Below, one piece after another: positions 30,915 to 36,719 of a stretch of 36,719 nucleotides of DNA; positions within the stretch are counted from its first letter, which is position 1; the number at the start of each line of letters is the position of its first letter. The stretch lies in assembly GCF_015550595.1 (NCBI RefSeq), contig NZ_JADNBB010000045.1, positions 1 to 36,719 on the forward strand, read 5' to 3'. This DNA comes from Parabacteroides goldsteinii (GTDB taxonomy: Bacteria > Bacteroidota > Bacteroidia > Bacteroidales > Tannerellaceae). Position numbers and translations under genes: made by a program. The notes below the pieces were generated by a model. That model saw only the letters and a list, made by a program, of their open reading frames with translations. It had not been told where the DNA came from and ran no database searches.

Positions 30915-31289
30915 ATGGAAAATTTGATTACACAAATCAACAAAGAGAGATTGGTTAATAGCGACACAGCTCTTATGATGAAGGAATTATACTATTACGT
31001 GCCTTGTGAGTATTGGTATGACAAACAGGATAGGCTACGCACCGATATTGAGGGAAGGAATACCCCGATGTATATGTGCGAGTGCCCGACACTGGCAGCA
31101 TGTATCCAATGGATGATACAGACTCGTGAATATACGTTTCAAACAGAACAAAACGTGGCGGTCTGGCATGTGGTTGTGAGGGCTGGAGATTATGTGTTGT
31201 ATGACTCCGAAAGTAATGCGGACGCTTTTTGTTGTTTGGAAGAAGCATTGGAAAAAGCGGTACAGGAGTGCATGGAGTTATTGTATTAA
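30915..31289 (+). CDS. Hypothetical accessory protein
   Basis: The 124-residue protein starts MENLITQINKERL and is unrecognised. It contains an aromatic block YYYVPCEYWYD, a Cys-containing MYMCECPTLAACIQWM stretch and an acidic helical C-terminus (CCLEEALEKAVQECMELLY). The ATG at 30915 is chosen because leader homology with copy 1 ends there; an ATG at 30891 would add eight residues inside the leader. It is followed by a strong terminator. Confidence 0.65.
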   Translation: MENLITQINKERLVNSDTALMMKELYYYVPCEYWYDKQDRLRTDIEGRNTPMYMCECPTLAACIQWMIQTREYTFQTEQNVAVWHVVVRAGDYVLYDSESNADAFCCLEEALEKAVQECMELLY

Positions 31290-31303
31290 AATTAAAAAAA
31301 ATC

Positions 31304-31326
31304 AGTCCCCGTGAAGGGGACTTTCC
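31304..31326 (+). terminator. Rho-independent-type terminator
   Basis: AGTCCCC at 31304-31310 pairs with GGGGACT at 31316-31322 around a five-base loop, followed by TTCC and preceded by an A-run. It ends the accessory gene and may also work on the opposite strand. Confidence 0.8.
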
Positions 31327-31401
31327 TATAATCTTGCTGAGAGGTGGAATTGCAGACGATCTTTGAGAATCATCTTTGAAGGATGGGCAGAGGTTTATTC
31401 G

Positions 31402-31998
31402 TTATTTGTTATTTTTGTTCTCGGATTTCAGCGCAATTCCATTCCTTCTTAATAGGCGATATACTGTTCCGCTACTGCCTATGTTTAATATTTTCTGTAT
31501 CTCCCTTACCGGCGTTCCGGATTCATAGAGTTGGATGCAGCTTTTCTGCTTGGCGATGTTGTTTTTGTTGATAAGTGTCTTTCTGCCGAATTTGACACCT
31601 TTTTCCTTGGCGATTCTTCTGCCTTCTTGGGTTCTCTCATAGATAAGGTCTCTTTCAAACTGAGCGAAAGCACCGAGAATGTTGTTCATCAGTTGGCCGA
31701 TTGCGCCTTCCGTACTGATGTTGTCTTGCAGTGAGGTGAATTGGATGCCCCTATTCTTGAAATCTTCCAATAGCGTAAGGATATTCTTCAGCGAACGGCC
31801 AAGCCGGTCCAGCTTATATACGACAAGTGTGTCGCCTTCCCGGAGAAAGCTCAGGCAGGCATCCAGTTCCGGGCGGTTTTGTTGACGTCCGGTCATTTTC
31901 TCAGAGAAGATTTTCTCGCATCCGGCAGCCTTCAACGCTTCCAGTTGCATATCCAGATGTTGTTCCTTGGTGGAAACACGGGCATATCCTATTTTCAT
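31402..31998 (-). CDS. Serine recombinase (Tn3-resolvase/Hin-like)
   Basis: The 198-residue protein has the complete resolvase catalytic domain: YARVSTKEQ with nucleophile Ser9, the helix VVYKLDRLGRSLKNI (about 59-73), and the long E helix near GAFAQFERDLIYERTQEGRR. A C-terminal helix-turn-helix follows (VREIQKILNIGSSGTVYRLL, about 162-181). It may resolve multimers or have come with a transposon. It lies downstream of, and on the same strand as, the broken rhuM copy and a small gene. No flanking terminal repeats were identified. Confidence 0.93.
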   Translation of the reverse strand: MKIGYARVSTKEQHLDMQLEALKAAGCEKIFSEKMTGRQQNRPELDACLSFLREGDTLVVYKLDRLGRSLKNILTLLEDFKNRGIQFTSLQDNISTEGAIGQLMNNILGAFAQFERDLIYERTQEGRRIAKEKGVKFGRKTLINKNNIAKQKSCIQLYESGTPVREIQKILNIGSSGTVYRLLRRNGIALKSENKNNK

Positions 31999-32039
31999 CC
32001 TGTTTTCGTATTTAAATGTGTAATGAAGGTTTTAATTCT

Positions 32040-32369
32040 TCACTTTTTCAAATATGAAGACATTAATTCTTCATATTCCTCACGGCTGTATTGGTTGAAC
32101 CCCTTTTGCTTCATTGCCAAAAGAAGCCTTTCCAGTTCTCCGATAGTCACTACCTGTTTGCCGATAACGGTAAATTGTTCCCATTCTCCCTTTTCGTTGA
32201 GCAGGTATTCCCGGTGTGCAAAACAGTAAAGAGAACCATCGATGTCATTCCGTTTCTGCCATTGACGCAGGTGCTTCAAACTGGTGAAATCACGGGTGAC
32301 AGTACGTGGAATGGGAACCAATACGTCAATTTCCATCTTGAATTTTATATTCTCTTCCGCTTCTCGCAT
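32040..32369 (-). CDS. Hypothetical protein downstream of the broken rhuM
   Basis: The 109-residue soluble protein is not recognised. It has a Lys/Glu-rich start, an aromatic-basic centre (HLRQWQKRNDIDGSLYCFAH) and a final helix ending in YLKK. It starts 16 bases after the end of the frameshifted rhuM copy and is probably part of that transcript. The start could instead be MEIDVLVP at 32336. A possible partner of the RhuM system by location only. Confidence 0.6.
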   Translation of the reverse strand: MREAEENIKFKMEIDVLVPIPRTVTRDFTSLKHLRQWQKRNDIDGSLYCFAHREYLLNEKGEWEQFTVIGKQVVTIGELERLLLAMKQKGFNQYSREEYEELMSSYLKK

Positions 32370-32385
32370 GGGTGATTAGCTTATT

Positions 32386-33238
32386 TCATAATACATCAAT
32401 TATCGTATGGGCAGGAAGTTCCAGTTTGGAGAAAGCAAACATTTTCTTGCCCAAATCCTTTAGCGATGCCCCAATATGATATACTTCCGTATTATCAATG
32501 ATTAAGAAGCGGTCATGACTACTTTTGTAGGTTCTAGCTTCAATGGGAGGATATTGGTCATTGTGTTTGTTTAAATCAAGTTGGAGCTGTGCGTTTATTT
32601 TGTGTATAAATAGTAGCTGATACTCCACTGTTTCGTTTGCTCAACATGAGTAACACGGATTCATCTACATAGTTGTCGATAAGCACAAGTGAGCATTTGG
32701 CAGACTTTATTAAATCTGTAGCAAACTTATACGCATCGAATATCTGACCGTCAAAGAATATACCTTCCACCGGAGGCAATGAGGTGCGTACAAAGAAGTC
32801 TATCTTTGCATCATGTTCAGCAATGGTTTTCTCTATTTGGAAGAATCTATTGTTCATTCTATATTCCATGTCATTGAGCCGTTGGTTTATAGAATAACCT
32901 TTCAATAAATATTCTTTTAAAATTTTATTTGCCCATTGCCTGAATTGCGTACCTCTTACGCTTTTAACTCTGTATCCAACTGAAATTATTACGTCTAGAC
33001 TAAAGAACTTGACAGGCTTATCGGAATTAGCAATGTGCAAAAAATGCACATTGCTTTTCTCTTCCAATTCCTTTTCCTTAAAAACATTATTTATATGTTT
33101 GGTAATAACGGTTCTGTCACGTTGAAAAAGTTCTGCTATCTGCGCTTGTGTGAGCCAAACGGTTTCATCTTCTAAACGTACTTCCAACCTTACAGCTTCA
33201 TCCGGTTGGTATAGTATGATTTCTCCTTGCTTCTCCAT
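32386..33238 (-). pseudogene. rhuM: RhuM-PLD paralogue with a single frameshift
   Basis: The first part (33238 to about 32600) aligns with the intact gene at 17403-18239: WLTQAQIAELFQ, VGYRVKSVRGTQFRQWANK, then NYVDESVLLMLSKR. The remainder (about 32600 to 32386) continues in another frame with QLQLDLNKHNDQYPPIEART and SSHDRFLIIDNTEVYHIGAS. One extra A in the A4 run (32598-32601 on the plus strand) explains the shift, since removing it restores the family sequence TQINAQLQL. The PLD half is otherwise intact. It could be a recent mutation, a sequencing error or a phase-variable run. Confidence 0.85.
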
Positions 33239-33607
33239 TATATGTTTCGCTTTTATTATATTGTTGCAAATGTACGAAAAAGAAACGTTATAAAGTCTGT
33301 TTTTTCCGTAAGTATTACCTTAAAAATTTGTTCCCTTTTTATTTTAATAAAACAGAAACATTCTGCTGTTTTAAAAATCAGTTATCTGTTTGCTATTCAT
33401 AGTTAGGGTATCAAATAACTAAAATTCAAATGGAAACGCAAATCTATATTTTATGCAGATTTGTTTGTTAGAAGCGGAGAAAAGGACACAAGACATGATA
33501 AGAATCATAGGTCGGGGAGCGCCGCACGGCAAGGGGGGCACTAGCCTCCCGACGAGTGCAGCCGTTGGCCGGGTTATCGGTGAAAATGGAAAAAAGTTGG
33601 CTTTTCT
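33239..33607. other. Gene-free stretch with a GC-rich structured patch
   Basis: Mostly AT-rich, but 33511-33580 is strikingly GC-rich. GTCGGGGAG at 33511-33519 can pair with CTCCCGAC at 33546-33553, and further GC complements lie to 33572. It codes for nothing recognisable. A recombination site, a structured RNA or a remnant of another element are all possible. Confidence 0.4.
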
Positions 33608-33669
33608 TTTGGTATTGTTATAACTTTGTCTATATTTGTGTTGTGATAATCAATTTTAAAGTTATAACA
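33608..33669 (+). promoter_or_regulatory. mazEF promoter and palindromic operator
   Basis: TTTG at 33608-33611 and TATATTTG at 33631-33638 are 19 bases apart, an ideal Bacteroidetes promoter. TGTTATAACTTT at 33616-33627 and its exact reverse complement at 33658-33669 flank the -7 element. This fits autorepression by the MazE/MazEF complex. Confidence 0.8.
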
Positions 33670-33671
33670 TT

Positions 33672-33920
33672 ATGGTAACAAACATTATTCAGATTGGAAA
33701 CAGCAAGGGGATAATACTTCCTTCCGAGATATTGAAACAGTTGCGTTTGTCCTTGAAATCGGCTGTGAGCATTTCTTTGGACGGGAACAATATTGTGATA
33801 AAGGCACAACCACGGCAGGGATGGGCGGAAGCTGCCAAACGTGCCCATGAGAATGGGGATGATGAGTTGCTTATCCCTGATGTGTTTGAGGATGAAAAGT
33901 TTGAGGATTGGACATGGTAG
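33672..33920 (+). CDS. mazE: MazE-family antitoxin (AbrB fold)
   Basis: The 82-residue antitoxin has an N-terminal AbrB/MazE DNA-binding swapped-hairpin domain: IIQIGNSKGIILPSEILKQL (about 5-24), then VSISLDGNNIVIKAQP. An acidic C-terminal tail (DDELLIPDVFEDEKFEDWTW) would wrap around and inhibit the toxin. It overlaps the toxin gene by seven bases and is preceded by a strong promoter with a palindromic operator. Confidence 0.93.
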   Translation: MVTNIIQIGNSKGIILPSEILKQLRLSLKSAVSISLDGNNIVIKAQPRQGWAEAAKRAHENGDDELLIPDVFEDEKFEDWTW

Positions 33921-34234
33921 AACAGTATGGAGTGTATTGGGTAGAGTTAGACCCTACCCGTGGGGGTGAAATGGCAAAGACACGGCCATGTGTTGTTGTA
34001 ACTCCTTCAGATTTGAATATGTACCTTACAATAGTAGTCATTGCTCCGATAACCTCCACCATAAGGAACTATCCTTACCGGGTTCTGTGTTCTGTAGCCG
34101 GGCGTGATGGGGAGATAGCCACGGATCAGATTCGCACGGTGGACAAAAGCCGGCTGAAAAGAAAGATTGGAGATTTGAATTTCAGTGAGATAAAAAGACT
34201 GAAGGAAGTGTTTCATCAAATGTTCTGTGAATAA
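33914..34234 (+). CDS. mazF: MazF/PemK-family endoribonuclease toxin
   Basis: The 106-residue PemK/MazF-type toxin has the family opening VYWVELDPTRGGEMAKTRPC, where the Arg acts in catalysis, followed by VVIAPITS and the IATDQIRTVDKSRL block. Such toxins cut mRNA at short specific sequences. Length is normal and all main motifs are present. The ATG at 33914 overlaps mazE; an upstream TTG is less likely. It stabilises the replicon as an addiction module. Confidence 0.93.
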   Translation: MVEQYGVYWVELDPTRGGEMAKTRPCVVVTPSDLNMYLTIVVIAPITSTIRNYPYRVLCSVAGRDGEIATDQIRTVDKSRLKRKIGDLNFSEIKRLKEVFHQMFCE

Positions 34235-34283
34235 TGGAAAGTGTGCAAATAACAGGTTATGTAGCGTATTCAAAAAAGATATT

Positions 34284-34682
34284 ATGAAGCCAACTACTTA
34301 TATTAATTGGGACGGTCTGAAAGACATTCCATTCTTCTACTGCGATACAAAGGAAGATGAAGAAAACAAGGATTTCGACATCTATTACCAGGGCAAGCTG
34401 GTGTTGCATGACTACAACCATTGCGGACACTACCTTTACACTGCTGCGCTGCTGTTCAGTAAAATCAGAAACATTACAGCCGACTGGGTGAACCTGCATA
34501 ACCTTTGGATTCTGCGTGATTGCGTGCGCGAGAATTACAATCACGGCATAGGAGTGGACGACCTTATTTTCGGAGAGAATTTCGATGGCAAGAACCTCGA
34601 TACACTCACACCGCTTACCAAGAAACGCTTTGATTATTTGTGTAAGCGGATTAAGGAACTTGACCCATACGCAACAATTTAA
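34284..34682 (+). CDS. Hypothetical protein downstream of mazEF
   Basis: The 132-residue protein starts MKPTTYINWDGLKDIPFFYC. It is rich in aromatic residues, His and Asp, with a central GHYLYTAALLFSKI helix and an acidic GVDDLIFGENFDGKNLD part. The family is not recognised. The ATG at 34284 is chosen over an earlier ATG at 34227 that overlaps mazF. It uses fewer A/T-ending codons than its neighbours. It could be cotranscribed with mazEF. Confidence 0.6.
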   Translation: MKPTTYINWDGLKDIPFFYCDTKEDEENKDFDIYYQGKLVLHDYNHCGHYLYTAALLFSKIRNITADWVNLHNLWILRDCVRENYNHGIGVDDLIFGENFDGKNLDTLTPLTKKRFDYLCKRIKELDPYATI

Positions 34683-34747
34683 CACTTCATTGGGCGAAGG
34701 CAGGGCTTGCTGCGGATGCCAGACTTTAAATAATCCATTGGATTAAT

Positions 34748-34755
34748 TATCTTTG
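34748..34755 (+). promoter_or_regulatory. -7 promoter element of the HU-like gene
   Basis: TATCTTTG matches the consensus and lies 26 bases before the ATG at 34782. It is preceded by the small dyad AATCCATTGGATT at 34732-34744. Confidence 0.6.
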
Positions 34756-34781
34756 CACGCTAATTTTCAAATTATAAAGAA

Positions 34782-35066
34782 ATGACTAAATCGGAAATCG
34801 TAAAGGAAATATCTGCCAGAACCGGCATCGACGGCAAAGCGGTGCTTGCTGTTTTGGAAGGATTCATGAACGAGGTAAAGACTTCGTTGGGTAAGGAGGA
34901 AAATGTCTATCTTCGTGGATTCGGTAGTTTCATAGTGAAGAAGAGAGCGCAAAAGACAGCTCGGAATATCTCTAAGAATACTACTATGATTATTCCGGCT
35001 CATAACATACCGGCATTTAAACCGTCTGACGAATTTTTGAAAATGGTAAAACAACAGAACGCATAA
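34782..35066 (+). CDS. HU/IHF-family DNA-binding protein
   Basis: The 94-residue histone-like protein starts MTKSEIVKEISARTGIDGKA. The signature follows (VYLRGFGSFIVKKRAQKTAR, about 46-65), with the DNA-arm and IPAHNIPAFKPSDEF end typical of HU. It bends DNA and could assist replication, recombination or partition of this replicon. Length is exactly that of the family. A good promoter lies just upstream. Confidence 0.93.
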   Translation: MTKSEIVKEISARTGIDGKAVLAVLEGFMNEVKTSLGKEENVYLRGFGSFIVKKRAQKTARNISKNTTMIIPAHNIPAFKPSDEFLKMVKQQNA

Positions 35067-35078
35067 TAGGTAAACACA

Positions 35079-35351
35079 ATGAAAGATCAGTTACGATTAT
35101 TGAGAGACTGTATCAATAATGATCGTCCGGCAGTTGTCTTTCAGGGAGACGATTTTTGCGCTCCTGAGATTTTGGAAGCAGCAAAAGAAATTTATCGTAA
35201 ACATGGTTGTTCCGAAGAATTTCTTTTTGACTGGCAGCTGCTTATCAATGAGGTGAAGGCTTACCAGTTAGAAAGTCCGGCAACTGTCAAATTGCCGAAA
35301 CTCTCCCCGACAGAAACGGAACTGGTGCGGGAAGAGATGACTAAACGCTAA
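35079..35351 (+). CDS. Hypothetical protein following the HU-like gene
   Basis: The 90-residue acidic protein has a helical pattern (ILEAAKEIYRKHGCSEEFLF), not recognised. It starts 12 bases after the HU-like stop, so it is in the same transcript. No signal peptide or membrane segment. Confidence 0.65.
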   Translation: MKDQLRLLRDCINNDRPAVVFQGDDFCAPEILEAAKEIYRKHGCSEEFLFDWQLLINEVKAYQLESPATVKLPKLSPTETELVREEMTKR

Positions 35352-35412
35352 AAAATATTCTCGTTTAATACGCACCTTTTATTCTTCAGGCAGCGTATTG
35401 AACGGGATGGGA

Positions 35413-35790
35413 TTAAAATGTTGGCGAACCTGCTTTTTTCGAAAGTTCCTGCCAATAGTTGAAGTCACTCGGTGAAAGATGCTCTTGCATCCAGTCACGC
35501 ATACCAATATCGTTTCTTTCGTTCACATATCTCGTAAACGGAATCATTGTCTTACATGCTTCAAATCCAAGCATTCTCATATGGCGTGAAATGTTGGGAG
35601 GAAGACCTTCCAACCACTCTTTATAATACATTATCAATCTGTTTTCTTGGATTGGAACCGCTTGTTGGTGGTAAATATAGCTGGCGTTTCCGATTCTAAT
35701 ATCTCTGGCCTTATTTTCCCGTTCTTCTTCAGGTAGCCGACTTAAATATTCAGCTTGTGCTATTCTGCATTTGGAGTTTGGATGTTCCAT
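35413..35790 (-). CDS. Hypothetical protein
   Basis: The 125-residue soluble protein has a charged N-terminus (EYLSRLPEEERENKARDIRI), a Tyr/Trp-rich centre and a WMQEHLSPSDFNYWQEL segment. No family is recognised. It is the last of three leftward genes (36431 to 35413), separated by 14 bases from the previous one, so probably one operon. Confidence 0.65.
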   Translation of the reverse strand: MEHPNSKCRIAQAEYLSRLPEEERENKARDIRIGNASYIYHQQAVPIQENRLIMYYKEWLEGLPPNISRHMRMLGFEACKTMIPFTRYVNERNDIGMRDWMQEHLSPSDFNYWQELSKKAGSPTF

Positions 35791-35804
35791 GGTATTTTAT
35801 ATAA

Positions 35805-36131
35805 TTAAGACTCTTCAATGATACGGTTCATCAAATCACATATTTTTTGGCAGCTATGACGGTCTGCGCAAGCAGGATAGGGGCATTTCTCAAAGGATGC
35901 CTGATTATCCGTAACTATGAAACCTCCGGAACGACGTACATAACTTACCGGATGAAAATAAATATCTTCCTTTTTCGGCCTATAAGTACATAGTCTTATA
36001 AGGCTGTTCAGCTCTTTGCAAATTTGCTCACATTTTTCTTTGGGATAATGTGGCAAATCACTGAATGCTTCGTAGGGGACAAAGGCAAATGCTTTGTCAT
36101 CCCACATGACAGGTGTGTAATTCTGTACCAT
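35805..36131 (-). CDS. Hypothetical Cys-rich protein
   Basis: The 108-residue protein has a C-terminal cysteine cluster CPYPACADRHSCQKIC (about 83-98), which may bind zinc; two further cysteines lie near residues 34 and 47. The family is unknown. It is the middle gene of the leftward set. Confidence 0.65.
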   Translation of the reverse strand: MVQNYTPVMWDDKAFAFVPYEAFSDLPHYPKEKCEQICKELNSLIRLCTYRPKKEDIYFHPVSYVRRSGGFIVTDNQASFEKCPYPACADRHSCQKICDLMNRIIEES

Positions 36132-36176
36132 TTGTTATTTGGAATAAGGATGGCTGGCAGATTCCGTATTTCTGTA

Positions 36177-36431
36177 TCAGTTAGGTAATCCGTCACTATT
36201 TAAGTGCGCCTGGGCAAACTCCCGGAGGTTCGTTTCGGCAATGCACTTTTCATAAATCTCATCCAATACTTCTTGCATATTTTCTACTTTATTGAATTTT
36301 AAGGGGCTGCCGTTTGTTGCGGCTTGCCTTTCCAGTTGTTCGATGATACTGGGAAATATCCCACGCAATAAACCGACGGTAGCTACGGCTGTAGCTGGTT
36401 CTACCTCTATTGTAATCTTTTTCTTTTCCAT
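36177..36431 (-). CDS. Hypothetical protein
   Basis: The 84-residue soluble protein starts MEKKKITIEVEPATAVATVG and has a helix with an ERQAATNGSP turn. The family is not recognised. It is the first gene of the leftward set. No clear -7 word is seen in the bases before its ATG, which leaves open transcription from further upstream. Confidence 0.6.
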   Translation of the reverse strand: MEKKKITIEVEPATAVATVGLLRGIFPSIIEQLERQAATNGSPLKFNKVENMQEVLDEIYEKCIAETNLREFAQAHLNSDGLPN

Positions 36432-36719
36432 ATCGTTGTATTATGTTATCAAAAGTAATAATTATTAGGATATTGGTAAGCATTTCTTCTGAAAAACTTT
36501 TTAAAGATATTGTTTTAAGATGACATACTGTGTTTTTGCGTTCACGCAGTATTCTTTCCCACCCTCCCCTTCATCGGAATGACTGTTCTCATTTCCGGTT
36601 TACCCGTAGTCATCCGCTATGCGGCTGATTATGGGCAAACCAGAAAAGAGAAGTTCCAAACGTGGGCGGGATTGCAATGGTCATCATCCGGAGCTTCGGC
36701 ATTGCCGAAACAACCTCCT
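36432..36719. other. Right-end gene-free stretch with a long imperfect hairpin
   Basis: No gene is supported. Bases 36597-36641 form a long imperfect hairpin: GGTTT pairs with AAACC, then CCC, TCA and CCGC find partners across a TAT loop. Such hairpins occur at transfer origins, single-strand initiation sites and terminators. The stretch separates the leftward gene set from the window edge. Confidence 0.45.

Overview
The window is a mosaic accessory replicon, a mobilizable plasmid or plasmid-like mobile element, from a gut Bacteroidales bacterium (Bacteroides or Parabacteroides are the best guesses). Host evidence: many genes are preceded by the Bacteroidetes -7 promoter word TAnnTTTG; there is a fimbrillin/Mfa-type lipoprotein operon, a fragment of an RteA-like sensor kinase of CTnDOT-type elements, NBU-like mobilization genes and an IS1380-family transposase. 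I see no rRNA, tRNA or ordinary chromosomal housekeeping genes. Whether the two ends join into a circle cannot be decided from the sequence.

Layout. 1-1900: a tyrosine recombinase next to a short promoter segment flanked by 15-bp inverted repeats (a candidate invertible promoter). 2300-3812: a long leader and four small accessory genes. 4080-4589: an AT-rich NlpC/P60- or CHAP-like orphan. 4670-9165: a toxin-antitoxin island with a decayed orphan hipA tail, two complete hipBA pairs, each with its own palindromic operator, and a broken third hipB. 9289-10746: an AAA/DUF4143 ATPase and a 53-codon ORF. 10875-15574: a membrane-anchored LuxR-type regulator divergent from a three-gene fimbrial operon (DUF3575, DUF5119, fimbrillin), with a 23-T tract between them. 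15763-16953: a ribbon-helix-helix partner, ParA and a candidate centromere. 17070-19119: a RhuM-PLD module and a serine recombinase. 19151-19886: scars of a fic gene and an rteA-like gene. 19886-23229: an overlapping MBL, DUF5131 radical SAM and SPL-like radical SAM operon, divergent from an AraC regulator. 23277-24148: two more gene scars. 24170-25620: mobilization genes and an oriT candidate. 25621-27034: a dead IS1380 transposase and the end of another hipA. 27116-28770: the replication initiator with 32-bp-spaced iterons. 28981-36719: RadC, a membrane protein, a second copy of the long leader, a serine recombinase, a frameshifted RhuM-PLD copy, mazEF, an HU-like protein and small unknown genes.

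How it works together. The initiator with its iterons, ParA with its partner, the recombinases, mobilization genes and several toxin-antitoxin pairs form the maintenance and spread functions. The fimbrial operon and the radical SAM/MBL operon are the main cargo. At least seven truncated genes and three pairs of duplicated noncoding or short segments show assembly by repeated insertion, recombination and deletion. The strongest unexplained signals are the candidate invertible promoter, exchangeable hipA tails, the duplicated leaders whose homology stops at the start codon, a short duplicated segment carrying a promoter in front of the initiator gene, and the coupled MBL/radical SAM cassette.
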